Shown here piece after piece: positions 1 to 5,564 of a stretch of DNA of 6,110 bases (positions are counted from its first letter, which is position 1; every line of letters begins with the position of its first letter). The notes below the pieces were generated by a model, which was given only the letters and a program-made list of their open reading frames with translations, was not told where the DNA came from and did no database searches. Source of the DNA: Deltaproteobacteria bacterium (lineage in GTDB: Bacteria > Myxococcota_A > UBA9160 > SZUA-336); contig DAOVBF010000084.1 of the NCBI GenBank assembly GCA_030673955.1, positions 1 to 6,110 of the forward strand, written 5' to 3'. The position numbers and the translations under genes are program-made.

Positions 1-47
1 TAGCGCGTTATCGGCGAGCGGAACTTCCTCGAGCAGATGCTAGTTTA
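1..47. other. left-edge sequence with no assignable gene
   Basis: No complete gene fits here. On the plus strand, frame 1 has stops at 1-3 and 46-48 and frame 2 has a stop at 41-43. Frame 3 is open and runs into the permease, but has no ATG, GTG or TTG before 48. On the minus strand there is no usable start codon, so a divergent gene cannot begin here. The tail of a plus-strand gene could end at 3 or 43, but the peptides are too short to recognise. The stretch may also carry the permease promoter; I see no convincing -35/-10 pair. Confidence 0.4.
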
Positions 48-52
48 ATGAC

Positions 53-57
53 GGGAG
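53..57 (+). promoter_or_regulatory. ribosome binding site favouring the start at 63
   Basis: GGGAG at 53-57 lies 5 bases before the ATG at 63, which is good Shine-Dalgarno spacing. The in-frame ATG at 48 has no purine-rich core at the right distance. This supports a 283-residue permease that begins Met-Ala-Leu-Glu directly before the first membrane helix, rather than the 288-residue form. Confidence 0.55.
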
Positions 58-62
58 AGAGC

Positions 63-914
63 ATGGCGCTGGAGTGGGGCGTCGCGGCCCTCGTGCTGCT
101 CACGGCGATTCTTCACGCTTCATGGAACGCCGTCGTCAAGAGCAGTGGCGATCAGCTCTTGACCTTGACGCTCGTATTCGGGACGGGGGCGGTCGTGGCG
201 GGTGCGGCGATGCCGTTGGTGGAGGCACCTGCTCGCGCGGCCTGGCCGTATCTCGCCCTCTCCGTGATCGTGCACGGCTTATACGCGCTATTTCTTCTGC
301 TCTCATATCGTTTCGGGGACCTGAGTCACGTCTATCCCATCGCGCGCGGACTCGCCCCGCTCTTGGTCGCTTTGCTCTCCGCAATGCTCGCGGGCGAGGT
401 CCCCAGTCCCTTTCAGACCGCGGCGCTGTTCTTGGTCTCGCTTGCGATCGCGAGCCTGGCCTTCGGACAGGGTTGGTCCGCGCGCGAAGACGTCAAACCC
501 GTCGTATTCGCCCTTGCGACCGGGATTCTCATCGGGACCTATACCTTCCTCGACGGGCAAGGGGCTCGTCACGCGGGAAGCAGCTCTAGCTACATCGCCT
601 GGCTGATCTTCATCAACGGTATGCCCCTGGTGGTGGCGTCTCTGTGCCTGCGCCGGGGACGGATCGCTCACTTTCTGCGCACGCAGGGTCGAGTCGGCTT
701 GATTGCGGGCCTCATCTCGGCACTGGGCTACACGATTGTGATCTGGGCCATGAGCCGCAGCGCCATGGCTCTCGTGGCGTCGCTTCGAGAGACGAGTGTG
801 ATCTTCGGTGCGCTCATCGGCGCGGTTCTTCTGGGCGAGCCGTTCGGGCGTCGACGCGTGCTGGCCGCCGCGGTGGTCGCGGCGGGCGTCATGATGTTGA
901 GTCTGACCGCCTGA
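63..914 (+). CDS. EamA/DMT-superfamily permease
   Basis: An inner-membrane transporter of the drug/metabolite transporter (EamA, formerly DUF6) family. Members of this family export or import small metabolites such as amino acids or nucleosides; the substrate cannot be read from this sequence. The 283 residues are almost entirely hydrophobic and can be read as about ten helices in two five-helix halves, the usual internal duplication. Each half ends with a Gly-Glu-containing element followed by a last helix (Gly111-Glu112 and Gly258-Glu259, numbered from Met at 63). The segment VYPIARG at 90-96 is a typical first-half motif. The length matches the family norm. The start at 63 is chosen for its ribosome binding site; an in-frame ATG at 48 would add five residues. 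The gene converges on the acyltransferase with only 10 bases between stop codons, so no separate terminator fits between them. The family call is firm; the substrate is unknown. Confidence 0.92.
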   Translation: MALEWGVAALVLLTAILHASWNAVVKSSGDQLLTLTLVFGTGAVVAGAAMPLVEAPARAAWPYLALSVIVHGLYALFLLLSYRFGDLSHVYPIARGLAPLLVALLSAMLAGEVPSPFQTAALFLVSLAIASLAFGQGWSAREDVKPVVFALATGILIGTYTFLDGQGARHAGSSSSYIAWLIFINGMPLVVASLCLRRGRIAHFLRTQGRVGLIAGLISALGYTIVIWAMSRSAMALVASLRETSVIFGALIGAVLLGEPFGRRRVLAAAVVAAGVMMLSLTA

Positions 915-924
915 ATATGGGGAG

Positions 925-1677
925 CTAGGCGCTCAGAGCCCGCGGGGTGAGATCCTCGCCCAGATGCGTGGCAATGTGGCTGCGTACGCGCTCCGTCAGC
1001 ATCTCCACGGGCACGTGGGCAAACTCTTCGTACGGAATCTCCTCCAGTACGGTGATCTGAATGGAGTGGCGTCCCTGTAGCACGAAGCCACGCTTGGGCA
1101 GCGCATGAGCCGTCCCCTCGATCACGATGGGCAGGATGGGTCGCCGGGTGCGCTTTGCTAGATCGAAGGCGCCGAGCTTGAACGCCCGCAGCCGCCCGTC
1201 CGGAGAGCGCGTCCCCTCGGGGAACATCATGATGGAGCTGCCGCTGGCCAGGGTCTTTTCGGACGCCTTGAGCATGCGATGCACACTCTCCCGGTTGCCG
1301 CGCCTGAGCATGATGTAGCGGTTGAGCAGCATGTTCCAACCGACAAAAGGGACCCAGAAGTTCTCGGCCTTGGATACCCACTTGAAGTGCCGGAAGAGTC
1401 GGAAGAGCACGAGAATGTCGAGCAGGGATTGATGGTTCGCCACCATCACGTAGGCCTCATGGGGACGGATCTTCCTGCGTCCTTCGACCTGAATTTCCCA
1501 GGCGGGGTTCAGCCACGTATAAAGGGACGCCCAAAAGCAGGTGAAGCGATGCAGGGCCACGAGCCGGCGATCGAAGGGAAACGTGACGGCCCAGATCACG
1601 AGCGCCAGGGGGAAGAGCAGAGCGGAGCTCACGAGCATGAAGGCCCAGAACGTGGCAGAGAGTAGTCGGCGGAGCAT
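925..1677 (-). CDS. 1-acyl-sn-glycerol-3-phosphate acyltransferase (PlsC/LPLAT family)
   Basis: A membrane-bound enzyme expected to transfer an acyl group to the sn-2 position of lysophosphatidate, giving phosphatidate for phospholipid synthesis at the cytoplasmic membrane. It has 250 residues, normal for the family. A hydrophobic N-terminal segment (about 9-33) should anchor it. The acyltransferase motifs follow in order: NHQSLLD at 81-87 (catalytic His82 and Asp87, the HX4D motif); a motif II-like YIMLRRGNR at 121-129, where the Asp of the common IDR form is Arg; FPEGTRS at 152-158 (glycerophosphate binding); and LPIVIEG at 182-188 (motif IV). The ATG at 1675-1677 has no strong Shine-Dalgarno sequence, but it sits directly before the membrane anchor, so the start is plausible. 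The gene is transcribed alone, divergent from the thiolase and convergent with the permease. Bacterial genomes often carry several PlsC paralogues, some acting on other lysolipids or on ornithine or hopanoid lipids. I therefore give the family but no gene symbol. Confidence 0.93.
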   Translation of the reverse strand: MLRRLLSATFWAFMLVSSALLFPLALVIWAVTFPFDRRLVALHRFTCFWASLYTWLNPAWEIQVEGRRKIRPHEAYVMVANHQSLLDILVLFRLFRHFKWVSKAENFWVPFVGWNMLLNRYIMLRRGNRESVHRMLKASEKTLASGSSIMMFPEGTRSPDGRLRAFKLGAFDLAKRTRRPILPIVIEGTAHALPKRGFVLQGRHSIQITVLEEIPYEEFAHVPVEMLTERVRSHIATHLGEDLTPRALSA

Positions 1678-1707
1678 GGGTGGATATTGTCACGAGTTTG
1701 AGGGTGG

Positions 1708-1724
1708 CCGGCCAGTCAGGCCGG
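1708..1724. repeat. perfect GC-only inverted repeat upstream of the acyltransferase gene
   Basis: CCGGCC at 1708-1713 and GGCCGG at 1719-1724 form a perfect 6-bp stem around a 5-base spacer (AGTCA). The repeat lies 30 bases upstream of the acyltransferase start, in the divergent intergenic region. A weaker inverted repeat, CTCAG (1727-1731) with CTGAG (1742-1746), follows it. It could be a leader hairpin of the minus-strand transcript or a protein-binding site, but a 6-bp GC repeat in GC-rich DNA can also arise by chance. There is no U-run on either side, so it is not a convincing terminator. Confidence 0.35.
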
Positions 1725-1793
1725 GTCTCAGGGACTTCGCTCTGAGCACGGTCGCGGACTGGGTGCGCGCAGATCCACGATGGGTAGGATGAG

Positions 1794-1823
1794 TTGACCG
1801 CGAATTCGGGGATGGTCTAGCCT
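1794..1823 (+). promoter_or_regulatory. candidate sigma-70-type promoter for the thiolase operon
   Basis: TTGACC at 1794-1799 matches the -35 consensus at five of six positions. With an 18-base spacer it is followed by TAGCCT at 1818-1823, a weak -10 (three of six matches to TATAAT, including the first two bases and the last). Transcription would begin near 1830, giving a leader of about 50 bases before the thiolase ATG at 1882. The position and direction suit the thiolase/acetolactate synthase-like pair. The -35 is the stronger half; the -10 assignment is uncertain. Confidence 0.35.
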
Positions 1824-1835
1824 GCCCTCCGAGCG

Positions 1836-1854
1836 CGGGCTCTGCGAGGTCCCG
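1836..1854 (+). repeat. small hairpin in the thiolase leader
   Basis: CGGGCTC (1836-1842) can pair with GAG (1846-1848) and CCCG (1851-1854), leaving a 3-base loop TGC and a 2-base bulge GT at 1849-1850. This gives seven base pairs, five of them G-C or C-G in the lower part and loop flank. It would lie in the 5' leader just after the predicted transcription start and 14 bases before the ribosome binding site GAGGAG at 1869-1874. It could affect mRNA stability or translation; no known riboswitch is recognised. Chance formation is possible. Confidence 0.25.
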
Positions 1855-1881
1855 AAGATCAAACGGAAGAGGAGTCGAAAG

Positions 1882-3114
1882 ATGGGTGAAGCCTGGATCA
1901 TCGATGCCGTTCGAACGCCCCGCGGCCGGGGTAAGAAAGAGACCGGAGCGCTCTCGGGCGTCCACCCCCAGGAGCTTTTTGCGCAGACCATCAACGCTCT
2001 GAAGGACCGCAACGGGATCGATCCCGCCGATGTCGAGGATGTGGTCGTGGGCTGTGTCTCTCAGGCCGGGGAGCAGGGCGGCTGCATGGCCCGCATGGCC
2101 GTGCTCGCCGCCGGCTGGCCCTACGAGATCACCGGCGTCACCGTGAACCGCTTTTGCGCTTCGGGCCAGCAGGCTGTCAACTTCGCGGCCATGGGGATCG
2201 CCTCGGGTATGCAGGACCTGGTGGTTGCGGGCGGCGTCGAATCGATGTCACGCTGCCCGATGGGCAGCGACAAGGCCGGCCTCGATGGCCACAACCGTCA
2301 CCTGCGCGAGCTGCACCCGCTGGTGCCCCAGGGCATCTCCGCGGACCTGATCGCGACCTTGGAGGGATTCAGCCGCGAGGACGTCGACCGTTTTGCCGTG
2401 CGCAGCCAGGAGCGCTGTGCGATTGCGCAGAAGGAGGAGCGTTTTGCCAAGAGCCTGATCCCGGTCACGGATCTGGATGGCCAGGTATTGCTGGAGAGGG
2501 ACGAGCACCCGCGGCCTGGCACTACACTCGAGGGTCTGGCCAAACTCTCTCCCTCTTTCGAGGAGATCGGGAAGTATGTCCAGAAGGGCGACACGCTGAG
2601 CTTCGTCGAGAAAGCCCGCCGCGTCTACCCGCAGATCGACGGAGTGAGGCACGTGCACCACGCCGGGAACTCCTCCGGCATCGTGGATGGTGCGGGGGCG
2701 GTGCTGCTGGCGTCGCCGGACTTCGCCCGGGCGCATGGGCTCAAGCCGCGCGCGCGAGTCATCGCGATGGCCACGGCCGGCGACGAGCCCGTGATCATGC
2801 TGACGGCTCCGGTCCCAGCGACTCGGCGCTGCCTCCGTAAAGCGGGCATGACGATTCAGGACATTGATCTCATCGAGATCAACGAGGCGTTCGCCGCAAT
2901 ACCGCTCAAGGTGATGCGGGACCTCGAGATGGATCCCGACACGGTGAACGTGAACGGCGGTGCGATTGCGCTCGGCCACCCTGTAGGCGCGACGGGGGCT
3001 CTGCTGATCAGCACCCTGCTCGACGAGCTCGAGCGCCAGGACAAGACCACGGGGCTCGTCACCCTGTGCACCGGCGGCGGAATGGGGGGCACGACCATCC
3101 TCGAGCGGATTTGA
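1882..3114 (+). CDS. acetyl-CoA C-acyltransferase (thiolase)
   Basis: A thiolase that either cleaves 3-ketoacyl-CoA with CoA to give acetyl-CoA (beta-oxidation) or condenses two acetyl-CoA to acetoacetyl-CoA. It is cytoplasmic. The 410 residues span the full family length and all catalytic elements are present: the acyl-accepting Cys92 in [10 protein letters not shown] (89-98), Asn334 in NEAF (334-337), His366 in GHPVGATG (365-372) and the proton-donating Cys396 in CTGGGMGG (396-403). GGVESMS at 117-123 and the glycine-rich [12 protein letters not shown] (261-272) are further signatures. The loop region near 145-170 ([11 protein letters not shown], then [12 protein letters not shown]) reminds me of degradative actinobacterial and proteobacterial thiolases rather than PhaA-type biosynthetic ones, but that judgement is from memory. 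The start has a strong ribosome binding site, GAGGAG at 1869-1874, 7 bases from the ATG. The acetolactate synthase-like gene follows after 31 bases on the same strand, so the two are probably one transcript. No hydratase, 3-hydroxyacyl-CoA dehydrogenase or PHB gene is in the window, so the direction of the reaction in vivo is open. Confidence 0.95.
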   Translation: MGEAWIIDAVRTPRGRGKKETGALSGVHPQELFAQTINALKDRNGIDPADVEDVVVGCVSQAGEQGGCMARMAVLAAGWPYEITGVTVNRFCASGQQAVNFAAMGIASGMQDLVVAGGVESMSRCPMGSDKAGLDGHNRHLRELHPLVPQGISADLIATLEGFSREDVDRFAVRSQERCAIAQKEERFAKSLIPVTDLDGQVLLERDEHPRPGTTLEGLAKLSPSFEEIGKYVQKGDTLSFVEKARRVYPQIDGVRHVHHAGNSSGIVDGAGAVLLASPDFARAHGLKPRARVIAMATAGDEPVIMLTAPVPATRRCLRKAGMTIQDIDLIEINEAFAAIPLKVMRDLEMDPDTVNVNGGAIALGHPVGATGALLISTLLDELERQDKTTGLVTLCTGGGMGGTTILERI

Positions 3115-3145
3115 AGACGCGCCTGGAAGCGGGAGGCGATGCTTC

Positions 3146-4792
3146 ATGAAGGCGAGTGATCTCTTCGTGCGCTCCTTGGAAGCGGAGGGTGTCGAGTACA
3201 TCTTCGGCGTACCCGGCGAGGAGAACGCCGACGTCATGATCTCGCTGCTCGACTCCCCGATTGAGTTCATCATCTGCCGCCACGAGCAGGGCGCGGCGTT
3301 CATGGCAGACCTCTACGGCCGACTCACGGGCAAGCCGGGGGTCTGCCTGGCGACGCTCGGTCCGGGGGCGACAAATCTCGTGACCGGCGTGGCCAACGCC
3401 AACATGGATCGTTCTCCGGTCGTCGCGATCACGGGCCAGGGGGCGACCACCCGGCTGCACAAGGAGTCCCATCAGGTTATGGACGTGGTCGGGATGTTCC
3501 GGCCCATTACCAAGTGGGCGAGCTCGATCTACGACGAGCGGAATATTCCCGAGGTGGTGCGCAAAGCGTTCAAGGTCGCCATCGCGGAGAAGCCCGGCGC
3601 GACGCTGATCGAGCTCCCCGAAGACATCGCGAAGCTGGATGTCGGTGACGAGCCCATCGTGCCGGGTCTCAAGGTGCGTCGCCCGATCTCGGATGAGAAG
3701 GGCATTACTGCGGCGCTTGCGCTGTTGGCGGAGGCCCGCCTCCCCGTGATCCTGGCCGGGAACGGTTGCGTCCGCACACGCGTGTCCAAGCAGCTCAACC
3801 GCTTCATCGATGAGACAGGCATCTACGCCGCCATGACCTTCATGGGCAAGGGCGCGATCTCCGATCAGCATCCCCGTAGCCTCTATGCGGCCGGGCTCAG
3901 CGCGCACGATCACGTGGCGCACGCGTTCGAGCGCGCTGATCTCGTGATCGGGGTCGGATACGACATGGTCGAGTGGCATCCGTCGCACTGGAACGTGGGG
4001 GTCGGGAAACGGATCCTGCACATCGACTTCGCGCCTGCCGAGGTGGACGGGAGCTATCGGCCCGATGTCGAGGTGGTCGGGGACGTCGCTGCGGCGCTAT
4101 GGGCGATGAACGAGCGGCTGGGCTCCGAGCACAAAACTTCGGGCTCGGACTTCGCCGAGGTCCGTGAGATGCTCACCCAGGAGCTGGTCCACGAATACGC
4201 CGACGATCCGGGCTTCCCCATGAAGCCGCAGCGGATCCTGAGCGATCTGCGCCGGGAGATGGGCCCGGAGGATATCCTGATCAGCGATGTCGGTGCCCAC
4301 AAGATGTGGGTTGCGCGCCACTACCCCACGTATGCTCCTAACTCGTGCATTATCTCGAACGGCTTCTGCTCTATGGGCATCGCACTCCCCGGCGCCATTG
4401 GCGCAAAGCTCGTGCATCCCGAACGGCACGTCGTGGGCCTGTGCGGGGACGGCGGCTTCATGATGAACGTCCAGGAGCTGGCCACCGCCGTCCAATACAA
4501 GGTTCCTGCGATCCTCCTGGTCTGGGAGGACTCGGAATACGGCCTCATCAAGTGGAAGCAGGAAGCCATCTACGGCAAGCATTCGTATGTGCGGTTCACG
4601 AATCCGGACCTGGTGGATCTCTCGCGGTCCTTTGGCTGCTTCGCCAAGCGCGTGAGTTCGCCCGCGGAGCTGCGGACCATCCTGCGCGAAGCCTTCGAGG
4701 TGCGCGACTGTCCGTCCGTGATCGTCGTACCCGTCGATTATGCCGAGAACATGAAGCTCACCCAGCGGCTCGGCGAGCTGCTGCCTCACTGA
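3146..4792 (+). CDS. thiamine-diphosphate enzyme, acetolactate synthase large-subunit family (catabolic AlsS-like)
   Basis: Expected to decarboxylate pyruvate on thiamine diphosphate and join the two-carbon unit to a second 2-keto acid, as acetolactate synthase does. It has 548 residues and the three usual domains. The PYR domain carries GVPGE (21-25) and the cofactor-activating Glu47 in RHEQGAAFM (45-53). A central domain follows, about 185-325. The PP domain carries the metal/diphosphate motif GDGGF (434-438, ligand Asp435). Several points favour the FAD-independent catabolic type (Bacillus AlsS, Klebsiella BudB) over IlvB: the second metal ligand is Asp462 in VWEDSEYG, where anabolic enzymes have Asn-Asn; His109-Gln110 sits where IlvB has Phe-Gln; and the C-terminus VPVDYAEN (528-535) resembles AlsS. 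No regulatory small subunit is adjacent. By my hand alignment Lys471 sits where IlvB enzymes have the specificity Trp and AlsS/BudB have Gln, so the substrate may differ. Ribosome binding site GGGAGG (3131-3136) is 9 bases from the ATG. No acetolactate decarboxylase is in view. Confidence 0.9.
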   Translation: MKASDLFVRSLEAEGVEYIFGVPGEENADVMISLLDSPIEFIICRHEQGAAFMADLYGRLTGKPGVCLATLGPGATNLVTGVANANMDRSPVVAITGQGATTRLHKESHQVMDVVGMFRPITKWASSIYDERNIPEVVRKAFKVAIAEKPGATLIELPEDIAKLDVGDEPIVPGLKVRRPISDEKGITAALALLAEARLPVILAGNGCVRTRVSKQLNRFIDETGIYAAMTFMGKGAISDQHPRSLYAAGLSAHDHVAHAFERADLVIGVGYDMVEWHPSHWNVGVGKRILHIDFAPAEVDGSYRPDVEVVGDVAAALWAMNERLGSEHKTSGSDFAEVREMLTQELVHEYADDPGFPMKPQRILSDLRREMGPEDILISDVGAHKMWVARHYPTYAPNSCIISNGFCSMGIALPGAIGAKLVHPERHVVGLCGDGGFMMNVQELATAVQYKVPAILLVWEDSEYGLIKWKQEAIYGKHSYVRFTNPDLVDLSRSFGCFAKRVSSPAELRTILREAFEVRDCPSVIVVPVDYAENMKLTQRLGELLPH

Positions 4793-4799
4793 CCGGAAC

Positions 4800-4809
4800 G
4801 GCTCGAGCC
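4800..4809. repeat. 10-bp palindrome between convergent genes
   Basis: GGCTCGAGCC is a perfect palindrome between the acetolactate synthase-like stop (4790-4792) and the methyltransferase stop (4809-4811); its last base is the first plus-strand base of the methyltransferase stop codon. With no loop it cannot form a stable short hairpin, so it is not a classical terminator. It may be chance. Confidence 0.3.
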
Positions 4810-5474
4810 TAACCGCGCTTGCGCAGCAGCGTGAGGCCGTCAGCGATGGGTAGCATGACGCACTCGACCCGGGGGTCGCGGGCGGCATGGTTGTTGAAGT
4901 CCCGGATGGCGAGCGTCTGCTCGTCTTTGACCTCCGGATCCACGACCAAGCCATCCCAAAGTACGTTGTCCACGAGGATCACGCCGCTTGGCCGGAGGCG
5001 TTTCAGGATCTCCTCGAAGTAGGCGATGTACTCCTGCTTGTCGGCATCGATGAAGGCGAGATCCAGCCCGGGGTCCTCAGGCAGGGAGCGCAGCGTCTCG
5101 AGCGCAGGTCCGATGCGCAGCTCGATCTTGTGCGACACGCCCGCCTTTTCCCAGTAACGCCGCCCGATCGATGTCCACTCCTCGTTGACATCACAGGTGA
5201 GCAGGCGGCCATCGTCGGGGAGCCCGCGTGCGATGCACAGCGCCGAGTAGCCGGTGAAGGTGCCCACCTCCACGGCTCGCCGCGCCCCCATGGCCCGGGC
5301 CAGCAGCGTCATGAACGCGCCCTGCTCGGGTGCGATCTGCATCGATGAGATGCTTCCCAGCTCGAGCGTCTCCGCGATCAGGGCCTGCTGGATCTCGTCG
5401 GGGGGGGTGCCGTGCTCCACCAGGTAGGCGTGAATGTCGGGCGAAAGGTGGAAGGACTTCGGGCCTTTGACCAT
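4809..5474 (-). CDS. class I SAM-dependent O-methyltransferase (CCoAOMT/catechol type)
   Basis: A small cytoplasmic, metal-dependent O-methyltransferase of family 3 (caffeoyl-CoA/catechol O-methyltransferase-like). Enzymes of this kind move a methyl group from S-adenosylmethionine to one hydroxyl of a vicinal diol aromatic; the bacterial members are often promiscuous and the natural substrate here is unknown. The 221 residues match the family. The SAM-binding motif I is EVGTFTGYSAL at 69-79, Asp95 in TCDVNEEW is the likely ribose contact, and the divalent-metal ligands are Asp143 (FIDADK, 141-146) plus Asp169-Asn170 (VDN). The ATG at 5472-5474 is supported by a minus-strand GAGGAG (plus-strand 5481-5486) with a 5-base gap. 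The gene converges on the acetolactate synthase-like gene (16 bases between stops) and is divergent from the lipoprotein gene (90 bases between starts), so it is probably transcribed alone. Nothing in the neighbourhood points to a particular aromatic substrate. Confidence 0.94.
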   Translation of the reverse strand: MVKGPKSFHLSPDIHAYLVEHGTPPDEIQQALIAETLELGSISSMQIAPEQGAFMTLLARAMGARRAVEVGTFTGYSALCIARGLPDDGRLLTCDVNEEWTSIGRRYWEKAGVSHKIELRIGPALETLRSLPEDPGLDLAFIDADKQEYIAYFEEILKRLRPSGVILVDNVLWDGLVVDPEVKDEQTLAIRDFNNHAARDPRVECVMLPIADGLTLLRKRG

Positions 5475-5484
5475 GGCGCGCTCC

Positions 5485-5546
5485 TCTCGGCTCGGCGATC
5501 CTCTCGCATCTCGCGAATCTCGTCCAGTCTGGTGTCGGATCTCGCG
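5485..5546. repeat. TCTCG-rich cluster in the methyltransferase/lipoprotein divergent region
   Basis: The 90-base gap between the two divergent starts contains TCTCG at 5485, 5502, 5509, 5518 and 5540. Two of these copies extend to the 8-mer ATCTCGCG (5508-5515 and 5539-5546), spaced 31 bases apart, close to three helical turns. This could be a regulator-binding array for the divergent promoters, but the motif is short and compositionally biased. The first copy overlaps the methyltransferase ribosome binding site. No clear -35/-10 pair was found. Confidence 0.25.
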
Positions 5547-5555
5547 TCGAGCTGC

Positions 5556-5561
5556 GGGAGG
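5556..5561 (+). promoter_or_regulatory. ribosome binding site supporting the lipoprotein start at 5565
   Basis: GGGAGG at 5556-5561 precedes the ATG at 5565 by only 3 bases, which is shorter than usual but still workable. The alternative in-frame ATG at 5604 has no Shine-Dalgarno sequence, although it would give a more compact signal peptide. The earlier start is therefore favoured, without certainty. Confidence 0.45.
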
Positions 5562-5564
5562 GAC

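Noticed and set aside
48..62. ATG at 48 as permease start
   Set aside because: It is in frame, but lacks a ribosome binding site, while the ATG at 63 has GGGAG at 5-base spacing. The difference is only five residues, so it is not excluded.
1708..1746. Intrinsic terminator in the divergent intergenic region
   Set aside because: The stems are short, no T-run follows on either strand, and both flanking genes start here rather than end.
3139..3159. Tiny out-of-frame ORF (ATG at 3139, stop at 3157-3159) overlapping the acetolactate synthase-like start
   Set aside because: It encodes only six residues (MLHEGE). The ribosome binding site GGGAGG ends 2 bases before it, too close, and serves the ATG at 3146 well. 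Nothing suggests a leader peptide.
2248..3303. Long minus-strand open frame (351 codons) across the thiolase gene
   Set aside because: It is a shadow of GC-rich coding DNA. The plus-strand frame has all thiolase catalytic motifs, and the antisense product shows no recognisable domain.
3059..4021. Minus-strand open frame (320 codons) across the acetolactate synthase-like gene
   Set aside because: It is antisense to a gene with clear family motifs. Its product is rich in Arg, His and Asp, as is typical of shadow frames in GC-rich DNA.
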